A DNA stretch of 64,000 nucleotides from Stenotrophomonas sp. ATCM1_4 (GCF_004348115.1 NZ_QPFB01000001.1:2218773-2282772), one strand, 5' to 3'; positions 1 through 9,232 are shown, counted from the stretch's first letter. Numbers and translations are program-made. The notes: generated from the letters alone by a model not told the origin.

Positions 1-1561
1 CGGCCTTGCTCATGCTCGAACGTACCCAGAACCCCTTCGCGGCGGTCAGCGGCACGTCGTCGATCTTGGCCGCCAGGTTGATCCACGGCCGCGTGCCGTC
101 GCCCTGGAACCACAGGCCACCGCGCACGTCGGCGGCGTAATCCTTGCCCTGCACGCGCAGGGCCGGCGTCCCCACCTGCCAGCCGGCACCTTCGCGCCAG
201 CCGATCACCTGCCCGGACAACTGCAGCTCATGCAGCACGCCGAAACCGGTGGGCCAATCGAAGCGCACGACGTGGTCGGGGCGCAGGTCCAGCGACACCG
301 CCTGCCCGTCGCCTTCGAAATGTCCGCGCAGGCCACTGATGCCCGGGCTGTTGCCGACGGTGCGGAAACTGGCATCGAGGAGTTCACCCTCGGCACGCAC
401 CGGGCCATCCGCGCTGCCGACGATACGCACGTCACCGAAACGCATGCTCGGCCGCGACTGGTACAGCCAGCGGCGCAGGCCAGGCTCGACCCGGTCGCTC
501 AATGCCGCCACCTGCAGCAGCGGCGCCACGTCCAACTGTTGTCCCTGCAGCGCAAAATGCCTGCCGCCGGCCAGCAGCAGGCCGTCGAGCACCTGCGACC
601 CCGCGCTGGTACCGTCGTTGATGCGCAGGCGCGGTGCGTCCACCCGCCAACCGCCATCCAGCGCGGTCCAGCGCGCGCGCAGCTGCAGGTTGCGGAAGCT
701 CACGCCCGGCGCCGCGGTTGCGCTCTGCAGCGGCGCGCCGGACAGCTGCACCTGCTCCAGTTCGCCTTCGGCGGTCACCGCGACCACGCGGTGGTCCTGC
801 AACTGCACCCAGGCATTCAACTCGCCGCTGCCCTGGCGTACCTGCACGCCGGCCACCTGCAGCAACGGCGACCACGCGGCCAGGTCGGCCGGCTCGGCCG
901 CGAACCAGGCCTGGCCATCGCCCTGCCTGCGCTGGAAATCCAGCACCGCCGTCAGTGGCGGCGCCTGGGTGTTGATCCAGCCCCGCGCGCCGACGCGCAG
1001 GCGCTGGCCATCCACGCGCAGGCGTACGTCCACGCGTGGAATCCGGGTATGGATGCCGATCGACGGTGCCATCACCTGCAGTTGCCCGCCGATGACCTGC
1101 AGTTCGCCCAGGCGGCGCAGGGCCTCCAACGGGTCGCCGCCGCTTTCGCTGCTGGGCAAGCCACGCACCGACCAGCGCCCGTCATCGGCGCGCTCCAGGG
1201 TCAGCGCCAACCCGCGCAGGCGCAGTTCGGTCAGCGGCTCGCCCGGCAGCAGGCCCGAGTACATCGCCACCAGCACCTCGGCCTGCCCCACCCGCACGCC
1301 ATTGCCCTGACCGATGCGCAATCCGTCGAGCTGCAGCAGCGGGCCACGCCGGGTCCAGCGCGTGTCCAGCCGGTCGAACGCCACCGGCAGGCCGGCGCGT
1401 TCACTCAACCACGCAGCGACCTTGTCCGGGTGCGATTCCACCATCGGCAGCAGTTGGCTGATCGTCCCGACCAGCAACGCCACGGCCACGAGCACGACCG
1501 CCAGTGCGATGAGCACATGACGGCGGAGGTGACGCAGCCGATAGCGCAACAACGTGGTCAT
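1..1561 (-). CDS. yhdP: YhdP family protein (AsmA-like, DUF3971), 5' part only
   Basis: The frame opens with ATG at 1561 and stays open to the left edge, giving the first 520 residues of a protein whose family is usually about 1,250 residues. It begins with basic residues followed by one membrane segment (about residues 16-36), then a long periplasmic stretch rich in short beta-strand-like repeats with recurring LRLRG/LQLDGLRI patterns, as in the TIGR02099/DUF3971 family. YhdP belongs to the AsmA-like bridge proteins linked to phospholipid transport to the outer membrane in enterobacteria; that role is transferred from the family. It lies 39 bases after rng in the conserved order maf-rng-yhdP and is probably cotranscribed. 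The rest of the gene is outside the window. Confidence 0.85.
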   Translation of the reverse strand, partial: MTTLLRYRLRHLRRHVLIALAVVLVAVALLVGTISQLLPMVESHPDKVAAWLSERAGLPVAFDRLDTRWTRRGPLLQLDGLRIGQGNGVRVGQAEVLVAMYSGLLPGEPLTELRLRGLALTLERADDGRWSVRGLPSSESGGDPLEALRRLGELQVIGGQLQVMAPSIGIHTRIPRVDVRLRVDGQRLRVGARGWINTQAPPLTAVLDFQRRQGDGQAWFAAEPADLAAWSPLLQVAGVQVRQGSGELNAWVQLQDHRVVAVTAEGELEQVQLSGAPLQSATAAPGVSFRNLQLRARWTALDGGWRVDAPRLRINDGTSAGSQVLDGLLLAGGRHFALQGQQLDVAPLLQVAALSDRVEPGLRRWLYQSRPSMRFGDVRIVGSADGPVRAEGELLDASFRTVGNSPGISGLRGHFEGDGQAVSLDLRPDHVVRFDWPTGFGVLHELQLSGQVIGWREGAGWQVGTPALRVQGKDYAADVRGGLWFQGDGTRPWINLAAKIDDVPLTAAKGFWVRSSMSKA

Positions 1562-1600
1562 CGGACCACGCCGTCCTCCCTGACGGGGGTATGGCTGCGG

Positions 1601-3091
1601 TCAGAGCAGCACGACATCGAACTGTTCCTGCAGGTACTGGTCATCGGCCTGGAAGCGGATGCTCTTGCCGAGGAATTCCTCCAGCTCGGCCACCGCCGCG
1701 GACTCCTCGTCGGTGATCCGCGCCACCACCTTGGTCGAGGCGATCACCAGCAGGCGCGCGGCGTCGAACTGGCGCACCGCGCGGGTGATCTCGCGGAAGA
1801 TCTCGTAGGTCACCGTCTCGGCGGTCTTGATGCTGCCGCGGCCGCTGCACTGCGGGCAGGTCTCGGACAACTGCCGCTCCAGGCTCTCCACGGTGCGCTT
1901 GCGGGTCATCTCCACCAGGCCCAGCGGCGAGAAGTCGTAGACGGTGGTCTTGGCATGGTCGCGGGTGAGCGCCTTCTCCAGCGTGCGCAGCACCTGGCGG
2001 CGGTGCTCCGGATCATCCATGTCGATGAAGTCGATGATGATGATCCCGCCCAGGTTGCGCAGCCGCAGCTGCCGGGCCACCGTCTGCGCCGCCTCCAGGT
2101 TGGTGCGGAATACGGTTTCCTCCAGGTTGCGCTGGCCAACGAAGGAACCGGTGTTGACGTCGATGGTGGTCATCGCCTCGGTCTGGTCGATGACCAGGTA
2201 GCCGCCGGACTTGAGCGGCACCTGCTTGTTCAACGCGCGGACGATCTCGTCCTCCACGCCGAACATGTCGAAGATCGGGCGGTCGCCGGTGTACAGCTCC
2301 AGCTTCTCGTCCAGCACCGGCATGTACTTGGCGACGAACGCCTTGAGCTGGTTGAAGGTTTCCTTGGAGTCCACCTTGACCTTGTCCACGTCCTTGCGGA
2401 TCAGGTCGCGCACCGAGCGCAGCGGCAGGCTCAGGTCCTCGTAGATGATGCTGGCCGGCGGTGCCTCGCGGCCACGCCGCTCGACCACGTTCCAGACCCG
2501 CGACAGGTAGGAGATGTCCTCGGCCAACGCCTCGGCCGGCTGGCCCTCGGCATTGGTGCGCACGATGTAGCCGTAGCCACCGTGCTGTGCGGAGATCTCG
2601 GTGACCAGCGCCTTGAGCCGGGCCCGCTCGGCCTCGTCCTCGATCCGCGCCGACACACCGACCATCTTGGACTGTGGCAGCAGCACCAGGTAGCGCGAGG
2701 GAATGCTGATCTGCGTGGTCAGGCGCGCGCCCTTGGTCCCGATCGGGTCCTTGACCACCTGCACCACCACGTCCTGGCCGTCGCGCAGCAGCTCCACGAT
2801 CGGCACCGAGGAGGGCAGCGGCAGGCTGGGCGCGGTTTCCTCGGTGTCGGCCGCCACCGGTGCCGGGCGCACCACGTCGTTGGCGTGCAGGAACGCCGCG
2901 CGCTCCAGGCCGACCTCGACGAAGGCGGCCTGCATGCCCGGCATCACCCGCTGCACCTTGCCCTTGTAGATGTTGCCGACCACGCCACGGCGCCAGCCGC
3001 GCTCGATGTGCAGCTCCTGCAGCATGCCGTTCTCGATCACCGCCACGCGGGTTTCGCGCGGGGTGACATTCACCAGGATCTCTTCGGACAC
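1601..3091 (-). CDS. rng: Ribonuclease G
   Basis: 496 residues, the usual size for RNase G and much shorter than RNase E. An S1 domain lies near residues 38-125 (VGNIYKGKV, then ARLTTQISIP). The DNase I-like catalytic core carries DVNTG with Asp311 and DFIDM with Asp354, matching the two magnesium-binding aspartates of the RNase E/G family. The zinc-link motif CPQC is at 412-415. The enzyme makes endonucleolytic cuts in single-stranded AU-rich RNA, including 5' maturation of 16S rRNA, and acts in the cytoplasm. The start codon is GTG, with purine-rich sequence (GGGGGAGTAAGGGA) just upstream. The gene begins only 5 bases after the maf stop, so the two are almost certainly cotranscribed. Confidence 0.95.
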   Translation of the reverse strand: MSEEILVNVTPRETRVAVIENGMLQELHIERGWRRGVVGNIYKGKVQRVMPGMQAAFVEVGLERAAFLHANDVVRPAPVAADTEETAPSLPLPSSVPIVELLRDGQDVVVQVVKDPIGTKGARLTTQISIPSRYLVLLPQSKMVGVSARIEDEAERARLKALVTEISAQHGGYGYIVRTNAEGQPAEALAEDISYLSRVWNVVERRGREAPPASIIYEDLSLPLRSVRDLIRKDVDKVKVDSKETFNQLKAFVAKYMPVLDEKLELYTGDRPIFDMFGVEDEIVRALNKQVPLKSGGYLVIDQTEAMTTIDVNTGSFVGQRNLEETVFRTNLEAAQTVARQLRLRNLGGIIIIDFIDMDDPEHRRQVLRTLEKALTRDHAKTTVYDFSPLGLVEMTRKRTVESLERQLSETCPQCSGRGSIKTAETVTYEIFREITRAVRQFDAARLLVIASTKVVARITDEESAAVAELEEFLGKSIRFQADDQYLQEQFDVVLL

Positions 3092-3096
3092 GTCCC

Positions 3097-3693
3097 TTAC
3101 TCCCCCTTGTCCATGGAATCGTCTGCCGCCACGGCACCGAAGGCCGCCAGCAGCGTGGCCGTCTGTTGCAGCGGCAGGCCCATCACCCCCGAATAGCTGC
3201 CCGACAGATGGCGGATATGGCGTTCGGCCCCGCCCTGGATGGCGTAGGCGCCGGCCTTGCCCATCGGCTCGCCGGTGGCCACGTAGGCGGCAATCTGCGC
3301 CGCGCTCATCGGCGCGAAGCTGACCTCGGAGGTGACCACATCCAGCGCGTGACGCCCCGCCGCGGCCAGGGCCACCGCCGTGATCACCTGGTGGGTACGC
3401 CCCGCCAGCGAGGCCAGCATGGCCGCCGCATCGGCGGCATCGACGGGCTTGCCGTAGACACGGTCCCCGAGCACGACCTCGGTGTCCGAGCCCAGCACCA
3501 CCGCCTGCGGGTCGTCGGCCACCCGCGCCAGCCCGGCCAACGCCTTGTCCAGCGCCACCCGTCGCACGTACGCTTCGGCCGACTCCGCGGCCCCACGTAC
3601 TTCGGGGACTTCCAGGTCCAGGGCGCGGAACGGCACGCCAAGGCGCGTCAGCAGTTCATTTCGGCGGGGCGAGCGGGAGGCGAGATAAAGCAT
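3097..3693 (-). CDS. maf: Maf family nucleoside triphosphate pyrophosphatase
   Basis: 198 residues from the ATG at 3693. An upstream in-frame extension to 3774 is rejected because the family starts at the [11 protein letters not shown] motif. SRSPRR (6-11), GSDTEV with Asp70 and the GKP loop (81-83) are the Maf signature residues. Family members of the YhdE type hydrolyse dTTP/UTP and modified pyrimidine triphosphates to the monophosphate, preventing incorporation of non-canonical nucleotides; the older name is septum formation inhibitor. It is the first gene of maf-rng-yhdP. Substrate preference is inferred from the YhdE-like context next to rng and is not proven by the sequence. Confidence 0.92.
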   Translation of the reverse strand: MLYLASRSPRRNELLTRLGVPFRALDLEVPEVRGAAESAEAYVRRVALDKALAGLARVADDPQAVVLGSDTEVVLGDRVYGKPVDAADAAAMLASLAGRTHQVITAVALAAAGRHALDVVTSEVSFAPMSAAQIAAYVATGEPMGKAGAYAIQGGAERHIRHLSGSYSGVMGLPLQQTATLLAAFGAVAADDSMDKGE

Positions 3694-3824
3694 CGCGGAA
3701 GGATAACCTGAGGGGACTGCCTGAATGATTGGCAAAGATGCCAAAGTGGTGACAACCCCGGGCCGGCTCACCACCCGTTCATCGCCCTGACTTCACTTTC
3801 ACGATCCATCCAAGGAGGACCACC

Positions 3825-4556
3825 ATGCGCCATCTCACCCTCGCCCCGCTGCTGCTGTCCCTGTCACTTGTCCTGGGAGCCCCGATGACCGCCCATGCCC
3901 AAACCGTCCCCACCACCGTGGCCAGTGACGCCACCCTGCTGAACATCTCCGCCCAGGCCGAAGCCAAGCGGGTGCCGGACGTAGCGACCCTGTCGGCCGG
4001 CGTGGTCACCCAGGCCGTGGACGGCAACACCGCCATGCGCGAGAACGCGGTGCAGATGGACAAGGTGATGGCCGCGATCAAGGCCGCCGGCATCGCCGAG
4101 CGCGACATCCAGACCAGCGGCATCAACCTCAACCCGCAGTACCGCTACGCCGAGAACGAAGCGCCGAAGATCACCGGCTACCAGGCCACCAACACGGTCA
4201 GCCTGAAGGTGCGTGACATCACCAAGCTCGGCCGGGTGCTGGACAGCCTGGCCGCGCAGGGCGCCAACCAGATCAATGGCCCCAGCTTCGAGATCGACCA
4301 GCCCGAGCCGGTCTACGACGAAGCCCGCTTGGCCGCGCTGAAGAAGGCCCAGGCCCGTGCGGAGACCTATGCCAAGTCGCTGGGCCTGCGCGTGCGCCGC
4401 ATCGTCAGCATCTCCGAAGGCAGCCAGGGCGGCTTCCGCCCGATGCCGATGATGGCCATGGCCCGCTCGGCCAAGGCCGAGATGGACACATCGGTGTCGC
4501 CGGGCGAAAGCAGCGTCTCGGTCAACCTGGACGTGGTGTTCGAACTGGGTCGCTGA
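3825..4556 (+). CDS. SIMPL domain (DUF541) periplasmic protein, YggE-like
   Basis: 243 residues with a clear Sec signal peptide ending at AHA-Q (about residue 26). The rest is one SIMPL/DUF541 domain: LLNISAQAEAKRVPD at the start, then the IQTSGINLNPQY and LDSLAAQGANQINGP blocks and a closing VSVNLDVVFELGR. E. coli YggE of this family is associated with lower reactive oxygen levels, but no biochemical activity is established. A strong Shine-Dalgarno AAGGAGG lies at 3812-3818, six bases before the ATG. It appears monocistronic: it is divergent from maf and is followed by a strong hairpin. Product class is confident; function is inferred only from the family. Confidence 0.9.
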   Translation: MRHLTLAPLLLSLSLVLGAPMTAHAQTVPTTVASDATLLNISAQAEAKRVPDVATLSAGVVTQAVDGNTAMRENAVQMDKVMAAIKAAGIAERDIQTSGINLNPQYRYAENEAPKITGYQATNTVSLKVRDITKLGRVLDSLAAQGANQINGPSFEIDQPEPVYDEARLAALKKAQARAETYAKSLGLRVRRIVSISEGSQGGFRPMPMMAMARSAKAEMDTSVSPGESSVSVNLDVVFELGR

Positions 4557-4574
4557 GCCTAGGTCATGCTCGAG

Positions 4575-4607
4575 GACAACGGCGCCCCTGGGCGCCGTTG
4601 TCGTTTC
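4575..4607 (+). terminator. Intrinsic terminator after the SIMPL gene
   Basis: A perfect 12-bp stem (4575-4586 with 4591-4602) and a four-base loop, followed by the short pyrimidine run CGTTTC. It lies 19 bases after the SIMPL stop codon, so that gene is probably transcribed alone. Confidence 0.7.
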
Positions 4608-4858
4608 AAGGCTCCAGGCACCCACGCCGCTGCCACACCTGGGCCTCCCGATCGTGCCCCGCCTGCCACCGCCGGGCATGGGACCGGACTGGGCCCCACC
4701 GCGCTCCGTTGCTGTCTGGCAGATAACCGGAAACCGGACCCCTGCTTGTCGGCACGCGCGATTGCAGGCGCTATGGCGTTACGCGGGCCGGAACCTGCAA
4801 CCCCGTCCTGTGTCACCGCGCGTTGTTCCTTGTACACGCCCACGCATGGAGGTGGTTT

Positions 4859-5521
4859 ATGGTCCGCACGCAGCATCGTGTCCCCTCGCTCCACGTCGAA
4901 CCGTCCCGCATCTTCGCCTACAGCACGGCGCTGGCCCTGCATGTACTGGCCGCCGGACTGCTGTTGATCCCGTTGTCCCAGGTCCCGGTGCGCAGCGATG
5001 CGGTGCGTGAACCCCGTTGGCAGGTTCCGGACACCAAACCCATCGAACCACCGCCGCCGATTCCCCCGACCATCCCGGTCAGCAAAACCCCAGCGCCACC
5101 AAAGCAACCGGCGCTGCCGGCGCCGGTGGAAACCGCCCCGATGCCGGTGTTCCCCACCGAAGCGGTGATCACCGCGCCGGTCGACGTGGCCCCGGTCGCC
5201 GACCCCGCCCCTGCCATCGACTCCATCGCACCGGCCACGCCGCTGCAGGGCGTGCAACTGCGCTATGAGCGGGCTCCGGCCCCCACCTACCCGATCGATG
5301 CGCTGCGCGCCGGCATCGAAGGCACGGTGCTGCTGCGGGTGCTGGTCGGCCAGGACGGCAAGCCACTGGAAGTCAGCATCGAACGCAGCAGCGGCAACCG
5401 CAGCCTGGACAACGCCGCACGCACCCAGGTGCTGCGTCGCTGGAAGTTCCAGCCGGCCACCGACGGCGGACACGCCGTGCAGGCCTACGGGATCATCCCG
5501 ATCGACTTCAAGGTCGGCTGA
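4859..5521 (+). CDS. Energy transducer TonB-family protein
   Basis: 220 residues from the ATG at 4859, chosen because GGAGGT (4848-4853) lies five bases upstream; an earlier start at 4823 has no such site. There is a short cytoplasmic N-terminus, one membrane anchor (about 18-40), a proline-rich periplasmic spacer (about 55-125) and a TonB C-terminal domain (about 136-220) with the YPIDALRAGIEGTVLLRV block and the VLRRWKF motif. TonB proteins pass proton-motive energy from ExbB/ExbD to outer-membrane receptors; no exbBD is in the window. A TonB-dependent receptor follows 184 bases downstream, so this is plausibly a receptor-associated paralog. The 250 bases before it (4608-4858) hold nothing I recognise. 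Confidence 0.88.
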   Translation: MVRTQHRVPSLHVEPSRIFAYSTALALHVLAAGLLLIPLSQVPVRSDAVREPRWQVPDTKPIEPPPPIPPTIPVSKTPAPPKQPALPAPVETAPMPVFPTEAVITAPVDVAPVADPAPAIDSIAPATPLQGVQLRYERAPAPTYPIDALRAGIEGTVLLRVLVGQDGKPLEVSIERSSGNRSLDNAARTQVLRRWKFQPATDGGHAVQAYGIIPIDFKVG

Positions 5522-5532
5522 GTTGCTGAATG

Positions 5533-5572
5533 GCCCGCAAGGGGGGGGCTTGCTGAACCCTTCCTTGCGGGC
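5533..5572 (+). terminator. Hairpin after the TonB gene, with a G8 tract in the loop
   Basis: A 10-bp inverted repeat GCCCGCAAGG/CCTTGCGGGC (5533-5542 and 5563-5572) encloses a 20-base loop that includes part of an eight-G run. It is not followed by a T run, so it may be a Rho-type or processing hairpin rather than a true intrinsic terminator. Confidence 0.4.
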
Positions 5573-5705
5573 AAGCTGAAAACCGCCCCTGTTAATCGAT
5601 TTTTCACCCCTCCGTCATCTCCAGCGAACCTAGATTCGCGGCCGTCGATGTTCTTCGGCCGCGCCTTCTGGCGGCCATTTCCGCAGTTCCACTGGAGAGA
5701 TGACT

Positions 5706-8516
5706 GTGAAACATCCGACTCGCCGGCATTCCGCCTGCCGCCCCACCCGACTTTGCAGTTCCCTTTCACGCTTGCTGCTGGTGCCCACCGCCCTGCTCGC
5801 CACCGCCCCCCTGGCCATGGCCCAGGATGAAAAGGCCACCACTCTGGACCGGATAACCGTCACCGGTTCCAACATTCCCCGCGCCACCACCGAAACCGCG
5901 TCGCCGGTGCAGATCATCACCCGCCAGGAGATCGACCGCACCGGCAAGGCCACCATCGCCGAGTACCTGCAGACCCTGACCAGCGACGGCGCCGGCTCCA
6001 TCCCCAAGAGCTTCGGCACCGGTTTTGCCGGCGGCGGCTCTGGCATCTCGCTGCGCGGCCTGGGTGCCGCGTCGACCCTGGTACTGCTCAATGGCCGGCG
6101 CATGGCCCCGTACGGCCTGGCCGACGACGGGCAGAAGGTGTTCACCGACCTGAGCGTCATCCCGATGGATGCGGTCGAACGGGTTGAAGTGCTCAAGGAC
6201 GGCGCCTCTGCCATCTACGGTTCGGACGCCATCGCCGGCGTGGTCAACATCATCCTGCGCCGCGACTTCACCGGCGCCATGCTCAAGGCGTCGTACGGCA
6301 CGTCCGGCGACAGCGATGGCGATGCGCGCAAGGCATCACTGACCGCCGGCGTCGGCAACCTCGATGAGGACGGCTTCAACGCCTTCGTCAGCATCGACGT
6401 CAGCAAGACCGACGGCATCCGCATCTCCGACCGCCGCGACCGCAAGTGGATCGGCAACGGCGACCTGAGCCGCTACGGCTTTGATCGGGTCGCCGGCGGC
6501 CAGTTCTTCCCGCTCAACGGCGCGATCACCGCCGGCGGCACGGTGGCCGGCAACTCGCCGGTGGGCAGCATCCGCGACCCCGCCACCGGCCTGTACCAAT
6601 CGCTGCCCGGGTGCGCGCAGTTCTCCCGCATCACGCCGGTGGACCCCGGTGGCGGCTGCCTGTGGGAAACGCAGGACTTCCGCAGCCTCACCCCCAGCGA
6701 GGAGTTCGGCAACCTGTTCGCGCGCGGCACCTTTGCGCTTTCGGACAACTTCGAGATGTACGGCGAGTTCGGCTACTCGAAGAAGAAGACCGAGTTCTAC
6801 AACACGCCCAACGGCGTGTCCGGCTCGTGGGGCTACCCGGGAGGCCCGGTGAACGCCAGCAGCGGCAGCGGCGCCACCGTGCTGGGCGCCGCCCATCCGG
6901 ACAACCCGCTCGGCGTGGACGCGCGCCTGCGCTACGCCGCGTTCGACGTGGGCCCGCGCGTGACCACCAACACCAACGAGTTCACCCGCTTCCTGGTCGG
7001 GGTGAAGGGCACTGCGGGTGCATGGGACATCGACACCGCCTACCTGCACTCGGCCACGCAGCTGGTCAACGAGCGCCGGGGGTTCCTGCGCTACAGCCAT
7101 GTACGTACGGCATTGACCGACCCCAACAGCCCGGTCGGCTGGTGGCGCATCGGTGCCAGCGCCGGTCAGAATACGCAGGCGCTGTATGACTACATCTCTC
7201 CGACCATCCACGCCGACGCATCGACCACGCTGGACATGATCGACTTCAAGGCCAGCCGCAGCATCGCCGACCTTGCCGGCGGCCCGCTCGGCCTGGCCTT
7301 CGGTGCGGAATACCGGCGGCAGAAAGCCAACCTCGACCCGCAGAGCTACACCGACCTGGGCGACATCATCGGCCTGGGCTATTCGGCCTACAAGGGCACC
7401 CAGGAAGTAGCGGTGGCGTACGCGGAAATGGTGGCCCCGGTGCTCGAGTCACTGGAGCTCTCCGGCGCGCTGCGCGTGGACAAGTACAAGGGAGGCGATA
7501 CCGCCACCACGCCGAAGGTCGGCATCAAGTGGACGCCGGCCGACTGGATCGCGGTGCGCGCCACCTATGCCGAGGGCTTCCGTGCGCCAGGGCCGGCCGA
7601 AGCCGGTGATGGTGGCCTGGCGGCCTTCAGCACCGCCCGCGACCCGGTCCGTTGCCCCGGCGGCACGCCTGCACCGGGCGCCACCGCGGCCGATTGCGCG
7701 GTCAACCTCGCCATCATCACCTCGGCCAATCCCAACCTGAAGCCGGAGGAATCCAAGAGCTACACCGTCGGCCTGGTGCTGGACCCGACGCCCACCACCA
7801 CGCTGACCCTGGACGCTTGGCAGATCAAGCGCACCAACGAGATCAACCAGGGCGACACCGACCTGGCATTGGCCGCCGGGCGCGGCATCCGCAGCGACAA
7901 CGACCTGCCGGGCGTTCCCAACAGCGGCAGCCTGCTGGCGGTCAGCGTGGACTACATCAACTCCGCTTCCACCACCATCCGCGGCTTCGACTTCGACATC
8001 CGCCAGCGCGTGGAAATGGGCGCCTACGGCAAGCTGCTGATGGACCTGCAGTGGACCCGGATCAACTCCTTCGAGCGCGACGATGGCACCGGCACCAAGT
8101 TCCAGTACGCCGGCACGCATGGCAACTGCGACGTCACCAACTGCATCGGCACGCCGAAGGACCGCTTCAACCTGGGCGTGACCTGGGACATGGACCGTTT
8201 CAGCGTGAGCGCGATCGGCAACTACATCGGCAGCATGGACAACGTCGCCTTCGAAGGTGACAGCTGCGCCAACCACTACGCCGATGGCAGTGATGCGCCG
8301 CGCGGCTGCGAACTGCGTTCGTTCTACACCATCGACCTGTCCGGCCGCTGGCGTGCGACCGACGCGCTGGAGATCTTCGGTTCGGTCCAGAACGTCACCG
8401 ACCGCATCGCGCCGCTGGATCCGTTGACCTATGGCGCGGTCAACTACAACCCGCTGCATTTCAGTGGTGCGGTGGGCCGCTACTTCACGCTCGGTGCCAA
8501 GTACACCTTCAACTGA
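5706..8516 (+). CDS. TonB-dependent receptor
   Basis: About 936 residues. The start is uncertain: ATG 5700 touches the Shine-Dalgarno GGAGAG (5694-5699), whereas GTG 5706 is well spaced from it, so I prefer GTG. A signal peptide ends at AMA-Q (about residue 40). Next comes a TonB-box-like ITVTGSNIP stretch and a plug domain with SGISLRGLGAASTLVLLNGRR and the DAVERVEVLKDGASAIYGSDAIAGVVNII signature. A long beta-barrel follows and ends in an aromatic-rich strand, YFTLGAKYTFN. It imports a substrate across the outer membrane; I cannot tell which, as no siderophore or sugar genes lie alongside. There is no N-terminal FecA-type signalling domain. The tonB-like gene upstream is the obvious partner. 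Confidence 0.93.
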   Translation: MKHPTRRHSACRPTRLCSSLSRLLLVPTALLATAPLAMAQDEKATTLDRITVTGSNIPRATTETASPVQIITRQEIDRTGKATIAEYLQTLTSDGAGSIPKSFGTGFAGGGSGISLRGLGAASTLVLLNGRRMAPYGLADDGQKVFTDLSVIPMDAVERVEVLKDGASAIYGSDAIAGVVNIILRRDFTGAMLKASYGTSGDSDGDARKASLTAGVGNLDEDGFNAFVSIDVSKTDGIRISDRRDRKWIGNGDLSRYGFDRVAGGQFFPLNGAITAGGTVAGNSPVGSIRDPATGLYQSLPGCAQFSRITPVDPGGGCLWETQDFRSLTPSEEFGNLFARGTFALSDNFEMYGEFGYSKKKTEFYNTPNGVSGSWGYPGGPVNASSGSGATVLGAAHPDNPLGVDARLRYAAFDVGPRVTTNTNEFTRFLVGVKGTAGAWDIDTAYLHSATQLVNERRGFLRYSHVRTALTDPNSPVGWWRIGASAGQNTQALYDYISPTIHADASTTLDMIDFKASRSIADLAGGPLGLAFGAEYRRQKANLDPQSYTDLGDIIGLGYSAYKGTQEVAVAYAEMVAPVLESLELSGALRVDKYKGGDTATTPKVGIKWTPADWIAVRATYAEGFRAPGPAEAGDGGLAAFSTARDPVRCPGGTPAPGATAADCAVNLAIITSANPNLKPEESKSYTVGLVLDPTPTTTLTLDAWQIKRTNEINQGDTDLALAAGRGIRSDNDLPGVPNSGSLLAVSVDYINSASTTIRGFDFDIRQRVEMGAYGKLLMDLQWTRINSFERDDGTGTKFQYAGTHGNCDVTNCIGTPKDRFNLGVTWDMDRFSVSAIGNYIGSMDNVAFEGDSCANHYADGSDAPRGCELRSFYTIDLSGRWRATDALEIFGSVQNVTDRIAPLDPLTYGAVNYNPLHFSGAVGRYFTLGAKYTFN

Positions 8517-8573
8517 GCCAGACGGCTGCCGTGGCCCGACGGCCGCGGCAGCACGCGACGCACACAAAAAAAA

Positions 8574-8602
8574 AGCCGCGATTGCTCGCGGCTTTTTTTT
8601 TT
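8574..8602. terminator. Bidirectional intrinsic terminator
   Basis: AGCCGCG/CGCGGCT forms a 7-bp stem (8574-8580 and 8587-8593) with an A run on the left and an uninterrupted T run on the right. It therefore works on both strands, ending the TonB-dependent receptor on plus and tRNA-Asn on minus. Confidence 0.9.
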
Positions 8603-8607
8603 GAATC

Positions 8608-8684
8608 TGGCGCCCGAAGTTGGACTCGAACCAACGACCCCCTGATTAACAGTCAAGTGCTCTAACCGGCTGAGCTATTCGGGC
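8608..8684 (-). tRNA. tRNA-Asn (anticodon GTT)
   Basis: 77 nucleotides with an encoded CCA end (8608-8610 on the complement). The 7-bp acceptor stem GCCCGAA/TTCGGGC closes the cloverleaf. The D loop contains AGCTCAGCCGGTTAGAGC, the anticodon loop CTGTTAA reads GTT, and the T arm is GGTTCGAGTCC. It sits 24 bases after rlmH on the same strand and ends at the shared terminator. I see no integrated element or duplicated 3' end that would mark an attachment site. Confidence 0.97.
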
Positions 8685-8696
8685 GGGGAGGCGCAT

Positions 8697-8702
8697 TCTA
8701 TA
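8697..8702 (-). promoter_or_regulatory. Possible -10 element for tRNA-Asn
   Basis: On the minus strand TATAGA, within TATAGAAT, lies about 12 bases before the tRNA 5' end in the short rlmH-tRNA gap. No good -35 is visible, so cotranscription with rlmH is an alternative. Confidence 0.35.
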
Positions 8703-8708
8703 CGCTAA

Positions 8709-9179
8709 TCACGCGCGATGGTAGGGGTGGTTGGCCAACATCGCCGCCGCGCGATACAACTGCTCGGCCACCACCAGCCGCACCAGCATGTGCGGCAAGG
8801 TCAACGGACCGATCGACCACTTTTCATCGGCCACCGCCGATACCTCGGCCGCATGTCCTTCCGGGCCGCCGATCAGGAATGCCAGGTCGCGCCCCTGCGA
8901 ACGCCAATGCTCCAGGCGTTGCGCCAACTGCTCGGAACTGAGCTGCCGGCCCGGTACGTCCAGCGCGACCACATAGGGATTCTTCGGCAACGCCGCCAAC
9001 ACGCGCTTGCCCTCGTCCTCGATCGCGCGCTTCGGGTCCCTCCCCTTGCCACGCAGGCCCGGCTCGATCTCGACCAGCTCCAGCGGCAACCAGTGCGACA
9101 GGCGCTTCTGGTATTCGGCGAAGCCCTGCGCGACCCAGGACGGCGCACGTTCGCCGGTGGCAATCAACTTGGCTTTCAT
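8709..9179 (-). CDS. rlmH: 23S rRNA (pseudouridine1915-N3)-methyltransferase RlmH
   Basis: 156 residues, the standard RlmH length, starting at MKAKLIATGE; the nine-residue upstream extension to 9206 is not part of the family. The SPOUT-fold SAM-binding motif LIGGPEGH is present, and the C-terminal LPHMLVRLVVAEQLYRA...NHPYHR is nearly invariant in the family. The enzyme methylates pseudouridine 1915 in helix 69 of 23S rRNA on the assembled 70S ribosome. It follows rsfS in the conserved nadD-rsfS-rlmH order; a hairpin in the 75-base gap may reduce read-through. Confidence 0.97.
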   Translation of the reverse strand: MKAKLIATGERAPSWVAQGFAEYQKRLSHWLPLELVEIEPGLRGKGRDPKRAIEDEGKRVLAALPKNPYVVALDVPGRQLSSEQLAQRLEHWRSQGRDLAFLIGGPEGHAAEVSAVADEKWSIGPLTLPHMLVRLVVAEQLYRAAAMLANHPYHRA

Positions 9180-9212
9180 CGACACGCTCCGGCGCGGCGG
9201 GGTCAAATGGAA

Positions 9213-9232
9213 ACGGCGCCCTGCGGCGCCGT
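9213..9232 (-). terminator. Hairpin between rsfS and rlmH
   Basis: ACGGCGCC/GGCGCCGT forms an 8-bp stem with a four-base loop. On the minus strand it is followed by TTCCATTTGA, a weak T-rich tail. It could attenuate transcription from rsfS into rlmH or stabilise the rsfS transcript end. Confidence 0.45.

Noticed and set aside
230..3196. A 988-residue open frame on plus, antisense to rng and yhdP
   Set aside because: It is a by-product of GC-rich third positions in the opposite genes. It shows no recognisable domain and its composition is rich in His, Arg, Gln and Ala.
5541..5548. Phase-variable poly-G tract
   Set aside because: The G8 run lies in the loop of a hairpin between genes, outside any coding frame and about 150 bases from the receptor start.
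8608..8684. tRNA-Asn as an integration site of a mobile element
   Set aside because: I found no duplicated tRNA 3' end, integrase or foreign genes on either side.
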